From Gammaproteobacteria bacterium (GTDB taxonomy: Bacteria; Pseudomonadota; Gammaproteobacteria; Acidiferrobacterales; UBA6901), in the NCBI GenBank assembly GCA_016218345.1, contig JACREH010000022.1, forward strand, positions 1 to 39,914: a stretch of DNA of 39,914 nucleotides, written 5' to 3'. The position numbers and the translations under genes are program-made. Below are positions 24,986-32,708 of the stretch, piece after piece. Numbering within the stretch: position 1 is the stretch's first letter; every line of letters starts with the position of its first letter. The notes beneath the pieces are model-generated. The model did not search any database. It was not told where the DNA came from and saw nothing but the letters and a program-made list of their open reading frames with translations.

Positions 24986-25431
24986 CGCCAGCCGCCCTCT
25001 TGCAACAGTTTGTCGAGGCGCGTGGCGCTGAAACCGCTCATGCGCTTGTCCCCGACCAGGATCAGCGGCACGCCCTTGCCGTTCAGGCGCCTGAACTCGG
25101 CCTTGGCCAGGCCGTTCTTCTCGATATCGAACTCGGTAAACACCACGCCCCGCGACTTCAGATGCGCCTTGGCCTGCTTGCACACGCCGCACCATTCGGT
25201 GGTATAGATGACCACGCTCCCATAAACAAACTCGGCGGCGACCGTTTCCACTTCCGCCGATCCCTCGAGGCTGCGAATCTTGATCTCCTGCACCGCGGCG
25301 TCCTCGGGCGGGCGATCGCCGAAGTGCGTGCGGCCGTCGGGGTCGGTCCATTTATACACGCCGGCGGCGAACGCGGCCGGGGCGAGCAGCGCGCCGCACA
25401 GCGCCAGCATCAACACGACTGTGCGCGTCAC
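24982..25431 (-). CDS. DUF4124-glutaredoxin fusion protein (periplasmic)
   Basis: This 149-residue protein begins at a GTG (MTRTVVLMLALCGALL) with a signal sequence ending at about AAFAA (residue 23). A DUF4124 segment follows (24-41, GVYKWTDPDGRTHFGDRPP). The glutaredoxin-like domain (about 72-149) includes VIYTTEWCGVCKQAKAHLKSRGVVFTEFDIEKN with redox cysteines Cys81 and Cys84, and GKGVPLILVGDKRMSGF with the cis-proline. It probably acts as a disulfide reductase or isomerase in the periplasm, an inference from the motifs and signal. The stop of the pteridine reductase is 5 nt upstream, so the two are likely co-transcribed. Confidence 0.85.
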   Translation of the reverse strand: MTRTVVLMLALCGALLAPAAFAAGVYKWTDPDGRTHFGDRPPEDAAVQEIKIRSLEGSAEVETVAAEFVYGSVVIYTTEWCGVCKQAKAHLKSRGVVFTEFDIEKNGLAKAEFRRLNGKGVPLILVGDKRMSGFSATRLDKLLQEGGWR

Positions 25432-25436
25432 TTTTC

Positions 25437-26195
25437 TCAGCCCACCACCGAGCGCCCGCCGTCCACCGCGATCACCTGGCCGGTGATGTAGCCGGCGTCA
25501 CGCACCAGGAACAGGATCGTGCGGGCGATATCGTCCGGGTCGCCGGAGCGCTTCAACGGCACGCGCGAGATGATGCGCTGCTTGGTGAGTTCGTCGAGAT
25601 CGATCTCCGGCCACAGGATCGTGCCGGGCGCGACACCGTTGACGCGCACCTCCGGCGCCAGTTCGCGCGCCAGCGACTTGGTGAGCATCGCCAGACCGGC
25701 CTTGGCGGCGCAATACACCGGGTAGGAGCGCAGCGGCCGTTCAGCGTGGATGTCGACCATGTTGACGATGCAGCCATGGGTTTTCCTGAGGTGCGGCGCG
25801 GCCGCCTGCGACAGGAAGAACGGTGCCTTCAGGTTCGAGCCGATGAGATCGTCCCACTGCTTCTCGGTCGCCTCGCCAATCGGGGTCGGATAAAAACTCG
25901 AGGCGTTGTTGATCAGCACATCCAGGCGCTCGAACGAATCGACAGTCTCGTACACCAGGTTGTCGAGCTTGGCGGCGTTCAACAGCTCGCCGCGCACCAG
26001 CATCACCGACTCCGGGCGGAGCGCGTGCAGCTCGGCCTGCAAGGCGTGCGCGTCCTTCTCGGACGAGCGATAGTGAATCACCAGATTCATGCCCTGGGCG
26101 TGCAGCGTTCGACAGACCGCGGCGCCGATGCGGCGCACGCCGCCGGTCACCAACGCCACCTTGCCGGCCAGATTGTTGTCTTTATTGTCCGCCAT
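25437..26195 (-). CDS. Pteridine reductase (FolM/PTR1-like short-chain dehydrogenase)
   Basis: I start at the ATG at 26195 (MADNKDNNLAGKVALVTGGVRRIG, 252 residues); the longer open frame upstream is non-homologous. It is a short-chain dehydrogenase/reductase. The nucleotide-binding loop TGGVRRIG has the arginines that favour NADPH. The catalytic pair is Asp and Tyr rather than Ser and Tyr: NMVDIHAER, then YCAAK, with Asp and Tyr 13 residues apart as in PTR1. That is the pteridine-reductase signature. It would reduce pterins or dihydrofolate to their tetrahydro forms; FolM is the E. coli counterpart. It lies close to folB and folK, though on the opposite strand. Confidence 0.9.
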   Translation of the reverse strand: MADNKDNNLAGKVALVTGGVRRIGAAVCRTLHAQGMNLVIHYRSSEKDAHALQAELHALRPESVMLVRGELLNAAKLDNLVYETVDSFERLDVLINNASSFYPTPIGEATEKQWDDLIGSNLKAPFFLSQAAAPHLRKTHGCIVNMVDIHAERPLRSYPVYCAAKAGLAMLTKSLARELAPEVRVNGVAPGTILWPEIDLDELTKQRIISRVPLKRSGDPDDIARTILFLVRDAGYITGQVIAVDGGRSVVG

Positions 26196-26255
26196 GCGAT
26201 CCCGTTCGGGCTGCAAAAATGCCACAATACCCGCTCGCCCCGGAAACGCCAACCC

Positions 26256-27461
26256 ATGCCGAGCGACCCGCCCGCCTCCGAGTACCGACCCGCGACCGCC
26301 CCGGAAACGGCCGGCCTGCCCGCGCCCGACGCGCACGAGCGCGCGCTCGGCGAGCGGCTGAGTGCCGCGATCCGGGACGAGATCGCCCGGGCTGGCGGCG
26401 CGCTGCCGTTCGCGCGCTTCATGGAACTCGCCCTGTATGCGCCGGGGCTCGGCTACTACAGCGCCGGCCACCGGAAATTCGGCGCAGCCGGCGATTTCGT
26501 CACCGCGCCGGAACTGGGAAATTTGCTGGCGCGCTGTCTGGCGCGCAATATCGCGCCGGTCTTGCGGGAATTACCGAATAGCGACCTGCTCGAGGCCGGC
26601 GCCGGCAGCGGCGCGCTGGCCGCCGATCTGTTGCTGGCACTGGAGGCGCTCGAACAATTGCCGCGCCATTATTTCATTCTGGAAGTAAGCGCCGAGTTGC
26701 GCGCCCGTCAACGCGCAACGCTCGCGCAGCGCGCCGCGCATCTGGCCGGGCGCGTGCAGTGGCTGGACGATCTGCCGGCGGCGTTTCGCGGCGTGGTGCT
26801 GGGCAACGAGCTGTTGGACGCCATACCGGTGCAGCGGTTTCACCTGACGAACGGCGCGCTGCGCGAGCTGCAGGTCGCCTGGGATCGGGATCGGTTCGTG
26901 TGGCGCGAGGCGCCACCCGGCGCGGAGTTGGAAAGTATTGTTGCGCCGCGAATCGCACTGCTCTCCTTGCCCGACGGCTACACCTCCGAGATCGGTCTGG
27001 CCGCCGAAGCCTGGGTGCGCACCGTCGCCGAACGCCTGACCGCCGGCGCCCTGTTGCTCATCGATTACGGCTTTCCACGCCATGAGTTTTATCACGCGCA
27101 ACGCGCGCACGGCACGTTGATGTGCCACTACCGTCAGCGCGCCCATTCCGATCCCTTGATACTGGTCGGGCTGCAAGACCTCACCGCGCACATCGACTTC
27201 ACCGCCGTCGCCGAGGCCGCGCACGGCGCCGGGCTCGATATCCTGGGGTACACCAGCCAGGGACAATTTTTGCTGGCGAGCGGCATCGCCGAACTGGCGA
27301 ATGTCGCCGACCCGAAGACGCGCTTGACGCTCACCCAGGAAATCAAAAAACTCACCCTGCCGCACGAGATGGGCGAGCTGTTCAAGGTCATCGCCGCCGG
27401 ACGCGACGTGGACGGCGTCTTGCCCGGCTTCGCGCTCAACGACCGGCGCGGCAGACTCTAA
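26256..27461 (+). CDS. SAM-dependent methyltransferase, MidA/NDUFAF7 family (DUF185)
   Basis: The start at 26256 gives 401 residues (MPSDPPASEYRPAT). The N-terminal 40 residues are low-complexity. The conserved core is GGALPFARFMELALYAPGLGYYSAGHRKFGAAGDFVTAPELG, LLEAGAGSGALAADLL (SAM-binding glycine motif), VLGNELLDAIPVQRF and LLIDYGFPRHEFYHAQRAHGTLMCHYRQRAH. The mitochondrial relative NDUFAF7 dimethylates an arginine of complex I subunit NDUFS2; bacterial members are common but unassigned. A related complex-I theme (NDUFA9-like gene) occurs at 33742, though unlinked. It is divergent from the pteridine reductase, start codons 60 bp apart. Confidence 0.9.
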   Translation: MPSDPPASEYRPATAPETAGLPAPDAHERALGERLSAAIRDEIARAGGALPFARFMELALYAPGLGYYSAGHRKFGAAGDFVTAPELGNLLARCLARNIAPVLRELPNSDLLEAGAGSGALAADLLLALEALEQLPRHYFILEVSAELRARQRATLAQRAAHLAGRVQWLDDLPAAFRGVVLGNELLDAIPVQRFHLTNGALRELQVAWDRDRFVWREAPPGAELESIVAPRIALLSLPDGYTSEIGLAAEAWVRTVAERLTAGALLLIDYGFPRHEFYHAQRAHGTLMCHYRQRAHSDPLILVGLQDLTAHIDFTAVAEAAHGAGLDILGYTSQGQFLLASGIAELANVADPKTRLTLTQEIKKLTLPHEMGELFKVIAAGRDVDGVLPGFALNDRRGRL

Positions 27462-27558
27462 GCCGATGGCCGGTGTTGAGGTGCTTCCGCCAACACGGGT
27501 ATGATTCGCATGAGCGGTCGGTTTTCATCAACGCAGGTAACTATACGGAGGTTGCACC

Positions 27559-28305
27559 ATGGATCACGCGAAAACATTCTCGTCACGCATCGCCGTTCTG
27601 TTCGCCATACTCTCCTGGCTGCTCGCGCCGTCGTCCCCGGCCGCGCCGCTGACTATCGTCAACGTCGGCGCGCCCGCCGTCAATTGCAAATTCGACAGCG
27701 ACTGCAAGATCACCGTCACCGACTCGGCCACTCACTTCACCCTGACCGCCACCAGCGGCGATGCGTTTCTTCAGTCCCGCACCTTCCCGGTGGGCGAGGC
27801 CGGTACCGCCGCGGCCGGCCTGTACGCCTACCTCTATCGTATCGACCTGCGCCAGTTGGCCGGCCTGACCGCGCTGCCATGCGTCCACAGTCTAAAAATT
27901 ACCTTCGGCCCGGTGAAATCGCTGGATTACAACAGCGACGGCACCTCGGACCAGGTGTTCGTCGTCACCGCCGGCGGGTTGGGCAGCGTCGCACCGAGCG
28001 CGGCCGACAAGGTCGGCAACGATATCACCTTCAGCTTCAACCCCCCGGTGTGCGCCGGCAGCAGCCCGGGCAGCGGGCAATCCTCGTATTTTTTCGGCCT
28101 CACCTCCGCCCGGGCGGATAGAACCGTCACCGCCACCCTGCACGATACGCTCGGCGGCTCGACCGCGCTGAACGCGCGCGCGCCGAAACTGCTGACCATC
28201 GTCTGGCCGCTGCCGCCGTGGCTGTTCGCGGTCGCGGCCGTGGTCGTGATGACCGCAATCGGCGCCTATCTATTCAAGAAGCGGCGCGCCCCGCGCCGGA
28301 GATAA
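27559..28305 (+). CDS. Exported protein of unknown function with C-terminal membrane anchor
   Basis: The product has 248 residues. A signal sequence covers about 1-29 (SRIAVLFAILSWLLAPSSPAA). A Gly/Ser/Thr-rich, likely beta-rich domain follows, including VNCKFDSDCKITVTDSATHF, with two close cysteines, and a later single Cys at about 111 and 175. A C-terminal membrane segment (about 216-238, WLFAVAAVVVMTAIGAYLF) ends in KKRRAPRRR. This signal-passenger-TM-basic-tail plan resembles surface proteins processed by a sortase-like exosortase/rhombosortase, but I see no PEP, GlyGly or LPXTG sorting motif, so a simple tail anchor is likelier. I do not recognise the family. Confidence 0.7.
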   Translation: MDHAKTFSSRIAVLFAILSWLLAPSSPAAPLTIVNVGAPAVNCKFDSDCKITVTDSATHFTLTATSGDAFLQSRTFPVGEAGTAAAGLYAYLYRIDLRQLAGLTALPCVHSLKITFGPVKSLDYNSDGTSDQVFVVTAGGLGSVAPSAADKVGNDITFSFNPPVCAGSSPGSGQSSYFFGLTSARADRTVTATLHDTLGGSTALNARAPKLLTIVWPLPPWLFAVAAVVVMTAIGAYLFKKRRAPRRR

Positions 28306-28385
28306 CCGCGCCGGTTCGCGGTTTTTCGTCGCCGGCCTGTAAAGGTTTTTATCGACTTCATAAATAATAATTATATTCTCGGTTG

Positions 28386-28426
28386 TTGACGCGCATCAAA
28401 GCAGTTATGCCCGCGACGCGTATGTT
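28386..28426 (+). promoter_or_regulatory. FNR/ANR-type box and -10 element upstream of hsp20
   Basis: TTGAC-GCGC-ATCAA (28386-28399) matches the FNR/ANR consensus TTGAT-N4-ATCAA with one mismatch. TATGTT at 28421-28426 is a fair -10, predicting a start near 28433. The box centre would then be about 41 bp upstream, the position of a class II FNR-dependent promoter. The leader to the hsp20 ATG would be about 65 nt. No better -35 is seen. Confidence 0.6.
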
Positions 28427-28497
28427 AAGGGGTGTCCGATGCCGCACAGTCCGGGAACAGCCGATCGACCGCGCTGTCATCGGATAGGAGGTGCATC

Positions 28498-28989
28498 ATG
28501 AAAACACCTATCGCAGTGAAACGGGAAAGCGAAGGGCGCATCGGCGAGTACAAGCCGGCGCGCGAGATGTTCGAGGAAATGGAGCAGTTGGCGGAACGGA
28601 TGCTGCCGCTAACGTGGATGCGGCCGTTGCCGTTGGAACGGTTGTTCTGGGGGACCGCGCTCCCGCAAGTGAACATCCTCGAGCGGGAAACGGAACTCGT
28701 GGTCCAGGCGGCGGTGCCGGGCTTCGGGAAGGACGACATCGAAGTCACGACCACCGCCGAAACCGTGACATTGCACGGCCGAGTACAGCGGGAAAAACAG
28801 GAAGGCGAGAAAGGCGGAGAGTATTACCGGCGTGAAATTCAGTGCGAGGATTTTCTGCGCACGATCCATCTCCCCTGCCTGGTGGACGACACCAAGGCCA
28901 AGGCGACGTTCAAGGATGGCATGCTGGAATTGATACTCCCCAGACTGGAAGCCGCCAAGCGGCACACAGTCAAAATCGAACAGGCCTGA
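28498..28989 (+). CDS. Small heat-shock protein, Hsp20/alpha-crystallin family
   Basis: The ATG at 28498 has a strong Shine-Dalgarno (TAGGAGGTGC) and gives 163 residues; an earlier frame start at 28432 would lack one. The N-terminal arm (1-50) carries EYKPAREMFEEMEQLAERMLPLTWMRPLPLERLFWG. The alpha-crystallin domain is about 57-160: PQVNILERETELVVQAAVPGFGKDDIEVTTTAETVTLHGRV, then EYYRREIQCEDFLRTIHLP and FKDGMLELILPRLEAAKRHTVKIE. The A-x-x-x-n-G-v-L motif is represented by KATFKDGMLEL. It is an ATP-independent holdase that keeps unfolding proteins soluble. The upstream FNR-type box suggests control by oxygen rather than, or besides, heat. Confidence 0.93.
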   Translation: MKTPIAVKRESEGRIGEYKPAREMFEEMEQLAERMLPLTWMRPLPLERLFWGTALPQVNILERETELVVQAAVPGFGKDDIEVTTTAETVTLHGRVQREKQEGEKGGEYYRREIQCEDFLRTIHLPCLVDDTKAKATFKDGMLELILPRLEAAKRHTVKIEQA

Positions 28990-29014
28990 ACCACCTGTCC
29001 CGTTGACTATAAAG

Positions 29015-29041
29015 ACCCGGCAACCCTGCCGGGTTCTTTTT
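29015..29041 (+). terminator. Rho-independent terminator of hsp20
   Basis: ACCCGGCA (29015-29022) pairs with TGCCGGGT (29027-29034) around ACCC, followed by TCTTTTTG. It lies 26 bp after the stop, well placed to end the hsp20 transcript. Confidence 0.9.
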
Positions 29042-29117
29042 GTCTATCGACCCTCAACCCAAATGTAAGCTGGAATTAGAACTTATCTCCCGCTGATGTT
29101 CGTATAAGCCCGGATAT

Positions 29118-29236
29118 CATTCCCGCGCGACCGCCATGGATGGCGGAAGTACTGGAAACGCAGGAGCAGTTTCCAGTGCAAGCGGGAATCCAGCATCTTC
29201 AGGTATTTTCTGGATGCCCGCTTTCGCGGGCATGAC
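29118..29236. repeat. Composite palindromic repeat, copy 1
   Basis: Outer arms ATTCCCGC (29119-29126) and GCGGGAAT (29182-29189) enclose a 55-bp core (29127-29181) containing two inverted repeats: CCGCCATGGATGGCGG and ACTGGAAAC/GTTTCCAGT. After CCAG and a spacer comes a second hairpin, ATGCCCGC-TTTC-GCGGGCAT (29214-29233). The copy at 34811-34945 has the same core with one difference, but different bases in both outer hairpins. No gene lies between 28990 and 29275. Confidence 0.85.
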
Positions 29237-29275
29237 GAACAAATAGCGACGTACCGAATTTCAGATAGGTTCCAG

Positions 29276-30148
29276 TCAAACCACGCCGTGAGTCTTGAAC
29301 CAGGCCTGCATGCGCTTCCAACCGTCCTCGGCCGGTTCCTTGCGATAGCTCGGCCGGTAGTCGGCGTTGAAGGCGTGCGGCGCGTCGGGGTAGACGACGA
29401 TCTCGGACTGGTTGCCGGCGGCCTTGAGCGCGGCGCGCATTTTTTCGACGGTCTCGACCGGGATGCCTTGATCGGCGCCGCCGTACAGCCCGAGCACCGG
29501 CGGTTTGATCGTGGCGGCGACGTTGAGCGGATAGCTCGGCTGGAGATCGCCGGTTTGACCGGTCAGGCGTCCGTACCAGGCCACACCCGCCTTCACGTTG
29601 GGATTGTGCGCGCAATACAACCACACGATGCGCCCGCCCCAGCAGAAACCGGTGATGCCGAGGCGCGCCGTGTCGCCCTTGCCGCTCTTCTTGGCCCAGG
29701 CGACGGTGGCGTCGATGTCGCTCATTACCTGCGCGTCCGGCACCTTGGCGACTACGGTGTCGAGAATCTGCTTGATCTCGGTCATATTCGAGACATCGCC
29801 TTGACGTACATACAACTCGGGCGCGACCGCCAGATAACCGAGCTTGGCCAGGCGCCGGCAGACGTCGCGGATATGTTCATGCACGCCGAAAATTTCCTGG
29901 ATCACCACCACTACCGGAAAGGCCGTGCCCTTGGCCGGCATGGCGCGATACCCCGGAATCTCGCGGTCCTTGGCGGGAATCTTCACTTCGCCGGCGGTGA
30001 GCCCCTTGGTGTCGGTGACGATCACGGTGTCGGCGCATACCGGCCGGACCGCGGCCGCGAAGCCGGTGGCCAGCAGGGTCATCACGAATTCGCGGCGCGT
30101 GAAACCGCTGCGCGGCACGAGGCTCAACAGATCGTCTTTCAGGTTCAT
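29276..30148 (-). CDS. Dienelactone hydrolase family protein with Tat signal
   Basis: The start is the ATG at 30148, preceded by AGGAGG; 290 residues. The N-terminus [21 protein letters not shown] has Arg18-Arg19, a Tat signal like those of folded exported enzymes. The alpha/beta-hydrolase triad of dienelactone hydrolases is Cys169 (GFCWGGR), Asp226 (YGGADQGIP) and His258 (DAPHAF). The conserved Glu is in [20 protein letters not shown]. DLHs open the dienelactone ring in chlorocatechol breakdown, but many family members have other ester substrates; here the substrate is unknown. It is the last of four minus-strand genes behind cca, 68 bp downstream of the aldolase-like gene. Confidence 0.92.
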   Translation of the reverse strand: MNLKDDLLSLVPRSGFTRREFVMTLLATGFAAAVRPVCADTVIVTDTKGLTAGEVKIPAKDREIPGYRAMPAKGTAFPVVVVIQEIFGVHEHIRDVCRRLAKLGYLAVAPELYVRQGDVSNMTEIKQILDTVVAKVPDAQVMSDIDATVAWAKKSGKGDTARLGITGFCWGGRIVWLYCAHNPNVKAGVAWYGRLTGQTGDLQPSYPLNVAATIKPPVLGLYGGADQGIPVETVEKMRAALKAAGNQSEIVVYPDAPHAFNADYRPSYRKEPAEDGWKRMQAWFKTHGVV

Positions 30149-30216
30149 GGCATCCTCCTGTTGGTGAACCGATAGCATGACGCATTCTCGCGGACGGGCA
30201 CAAGCCGCCGCGCTGC

Positions 30217-30855
30217 TCATGCGTCGCGCGCCAGGGCGGCGGCCAGCGCGCCCACCAGCGCCAGGCCGGCGTCCTCGGCGCGCGCGCCGAATGCCACCAC
30301 ACCGTCATCATGGCCGCCCATGGCGACGATACCTTGGGCGAACAGTATTCCGGCCCGATACAGCCGCTCGATCTCCGCGGCCATGGCCGGCGTGCCGTAG
30401 GCCACGTCCGGGGAGGTGACCGGAATACCGAGCGCCCGGGCGTGGCGCCAGATCTGCGGCGAATGTCCATGGAAAACGTAGTGAATATCGGCATTCAACC
30501 GATAGAGCATGGCGTGGGTCAGGGATTCCGACGACGGCGCGATCGGCCCGCGCGCCTCGACAGAATTGCGCACGATGTCGCACTTTTCGATCAGCGCGTA
30601 ATGTTCCGCGCCGAGCACCGCGAGGTCGCCGGTTTGGGTTCCGCTGATCGCGAAATCCCCCGGCGTACCGGGCAGGCGCTGACTGACGTTGCCGAAGCCG
30701 ACGCCGCCGTAGCGCGCCGGGTCGCGGCCGATCAACCCCAGGCGATGCAGGAGCGTGCGCCAGGCGTTGAGCGCGCGCAGGGGCGCGAACTCGAGCGGCG
30801 CGGCAGGCGTGAAGCGCAACTCGAACTTGGTGACGCCCTCTTGCGGCGCACTCAC
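30217..30855 (-). CDS. Class II aldolase/adducin family protein
   Basis: This 212-residue protein has the class II aldolase fold. The substrate loops are [11 protein letters not shown] (about 50-60) and FAISGTQTG (68-76), and [12 protein letters not shown] has the conserved Ser-Ser-Glu. Zinc ligands are His129 and His131 in [10 protein letters not shown] and the third His in [13 protein letters not shown]. Family members include fuculose- and rhamnulose-phosphate aldolases, methylthioribulose-phosphate dehydratase (MtnB) and others; this one has no distinguishing feature I can name. It lies 12 bp after the DsrE-like gene and is probably co-transcribed with it. Confidence 0.88.
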   Translation of the reverse strand: MSAPQEGVTKFELRFTPAAPLEFAPLRALNAWRTLLHRLGLIGRDPARYGGVGFGNVSQRLPGTPGDFAISGTQTGDLAVLGAEHYALIEKCDIVRNSVEARGPIAPSSESLTHAMLYRLNADIHYVFHGHSPQIWRHARALGIPVTSPDVAYGTPAMAAEIERLYRAGILFAQGIVAMGGHDDGVVAFGARAEDAGLALVGALAAALARDA

Positions 30856-30867
30856 CGCCGGGCCGCG

Positions 30868-31410
30868 CTATTCGATCTTGAGGTAGGCGAACCCCTGGTG
30901 CTGCAACTCGGCCAGGCGCACCACGCCCGATTGCACCAGCTCGACGCCGGCCATGAGCTTGGCCTCATCCAGGTTGACCGCCACGCGGGTGATATTGCAC
31001 AGTTCGAGCTTCACCCCCTGGACCTCCTGCAACGATTGCAAGCGCGACCGCAGATCCTGGCGGCGCTCCTTGAGCAGCGCATCCTCGGCGAACAACGTGC
31101 CGCGCAACGGGTCGTCGGTCACGAACCGGATGCCGTGCGAGACGAACACGATGCGCACGTCGTACTCGACGAGATCGCTCTGATAGGTGGTCACCATATT
31201 ATTGATGCTGGTGAGCATGGCGCTGAACCGGCGCGGATCGGCGAAATCGGCGTGATACACGACCTTGGCCAGCGCCGGCGCCGCGGCCGCCTCCGGCGCG
31301 GGCTTTTTCAGCTTGCCCAGATACGGCCCGGCCGCCAGCAGCAGCGCCACCACCGCCAGCACCGCCGCCGCCAGTCCCAGTTTGTTTCCACCATCGTTGA
31401 TGCGTGCCAT
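30868..31410 (-). CDS. Membrane-anchored DsrE-like protein
   Basis: I start at the ATG at 31410, with AGGAGG 6 bp upstream; 180 residues. One membrane segment (about 10-31, KLGLAAAVLAVVALLLAAGPYL) and an Ala/Pro linker lead to a DsrE-like domain (about 49-180). Its features are KVVYHADFADPRRFSAMLTSINNMVTTYQ, YDVRIVFVSHGIRFVTDDP, and GVKLELCNITR with Cys138 at the position of the conserved family cysteine. DsrE-fold proteins carry sulfur as a persulfide or bind small ligands. The N-terminal anchor is atypical of the soluble DsrEFH family. Its role is not known. Confidence 0.8.
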   Translation of the reverse strand: MARINDGGNKLGLAAAVLAVVALLLAAGPYLGKLKKPAPEAAAAPALAKVVYHADFADPRRFSAMLTSINNMVTTYQSDLVEYDVRIVFVSHGIRFVTDDPLRGTLFAEDALLKERRQDLRSRLQSLQEVQGVKLELCNITRVAVNLDEAKLMAGVELVQSGVVRLAELQHQGFAYLKIE

Positions 31411-31455
31411 AACCACCTCCTGCGTGAAAGACGTGAAAGATTATGAAACCAGCCG

Positions 31456-32670
31456 TCAGGCCGCCGCGCGCGCCGCGCGGATCGCGGCCAGGCGCTGTAG
31501 CCGTATGGCCTCGGCGATCGCCGGACCCGACAACTCACCGCCGGCCAGGGCGGCGCTATCGACCCCGAGCGCGGCCTGAAACGCCCGCCGGAAGATCTGC
31601 GCCTGCGGGTAGGGCCGTTGCTCGTAGCCGGTGCGGCCACGCGCATCGGCCTCGCAGGCGGCCAGAAACAATTCTAAACGTTCCGGGCGGCGAAACACAT
31701 CGAGGCGCTCGAGCGTCTCCAACAACGTCGCGTCGCGCAGCTCGGGGGCGCGATGGCAATGGGCATGGTATTGCGCGACCAGCACCGCCAGGTCGCGATA
31801 GTCGTTCGGCACCCGGAAACGCCGGCACAGCGCCCGCACCATCTCGGCGCCCTGCTGCTCGTGGCCGATATGCTTGGGCCATTGCTCCTGGGGTGTGCCG
31901 CCCTTGCCGAGGTCGTGCAGCAGCGCGGCGAAGCGCACGCGCGCATCGGCCGACAGCCGCGCCGCCTGGGTCAGTACCATGAGCGTGTGCACGCCGGTGT
32001 CGATCTCGGGATGATGCTCGGGCGGCTGCGGCACGCCGAACAACGCCTCGATCTCCGGAAACAGCCGCGCCAGCGCGCCGCAGCGGCGCAACACCTCGAA
32101 GAACCGCGTCGGGTGGTTTTCGCCCAGGGCGCGTTCCCATTCCTGCCAGACGCGTTCGGCCACCAGCGCCTCCATCTCGCCGGCCGCGACCAGCGCGGCC
32201 ATCAACTCCAGGGTCTCGTCGGCCAGGGTGAAATCGAAGCGCGCCGCGAAGCGCGCCACCCGCAGCACCCGCAACGGGTCTTCGGCGAACGCCGGACTGA
32301 CGTGGCGCAGGATGCCGTTTTGCAAATCGCGCGCGCCGCCGTAGGGGTCGATGAGCGCGCCGTCCAGGCTCTCGGCCATGGCGTTGATGGTGAGGTCGCG
32401 CCGCGCCAGGTCCTGTTCGAGGGTCACGTCAGACCCGCTGTACACGGTAAACCCCTTGTAGCCGCGCCCGCTCTTGCGTTCGGTGCGCGCCAGCGCATAC
32501 TCTTCCTTGGTCTGCGGGTGCAGGAACACCGGGAAATCGGCGCCGATCAGCCGGAAGCCCTGCGCCTCCATCTGCTCGGGCGTGGCGCCGACCACGACGT
32601 AGTCGCGGTCCTTGACCGCCAGACCGAGCAGCTTGTCGCGCACCGCACCGCCGACTAGATAGATTTGCAT
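31456..32670 (-). CDS. cca: Multifunctional CCA tRNA nucleotidyltransferase with HD domain
   Basis: This 404-residue protein is a class II CCA-adding enzyme. The N-terminal nucleotidyltransferase motif [24 protein letters not shown] contains the Mg-binding DRD. The motif [28 protein letters not shown], then [24 protein letters not shown], follow in order. The HD domain has [22 protein letters not shown]. The length is close to E. coli Cca (412), which adds CCA and also has phosphatase and phosphodiesterase activities. It is first of the minus-strand run cca-dsrE-like-aldolase-DLH. Its 5' end is near the divergent aminopeptidase lipoprotein gene, with 38 bp between start codons. Confidence 0.96.
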   Translation of the reverse strand: MQIYLVGGAVRDKLLGLAVKDRDYVVVGATPEQMEAQGFRLIGADFPVFLHPQTKEEYALARTERKSGRGYKGFTVYSGSDVTLEQDLARRDLTINAMAESLDGALIDPYGGARDLQNGILRHVSPAFAEDPLRVLRVARFAARFDFTLADETLELMAALVAAGEMEALVAERVWQEWERALGENHPTRFFEVLRRCGALARLFPEIEALFGVPQPPEHHPEIDTGVHTLMVLTQAARLSADARVRFAALLHDLGKGGTPQEQWPKHIGHEQQGAEMVRALCRRFRVPNDYRDLAVLVAQYHAHCHRAPELRDATLLETLERLDVFRRPERLELFLAACEADARGRTGYEQRPYPQAQIFRRAFQAALGVDSAALAGGELSGPAIAEAIRLQRLAAIRAARAAA

Positions 32671-32708
32671 GGCTCACATAGTAATGCCGCTGACGGCTCC
32701 CACCAAGC

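Noticed and set aside
26196-26471. Extended start for the pteridine reductase
   Set aside because: It would overlap the divergent methyltransferase start, and the family begins near MADNKDNNLAGK.
27559-28305. PEP-CTERM or rhombosortase-sorted protein
   Set aside because: The signal-passenger-TM-basic layout is present, but no PEP, GlyGly or LPXTG motif precedes the membrane helix.
28306-28497. ROSE-type RNA thermometer before hsp20
   Set aside because: No hairpin that would sequester the AGGAGG was found, and the leader is too short for the usual multi-hairpin ROSE element.
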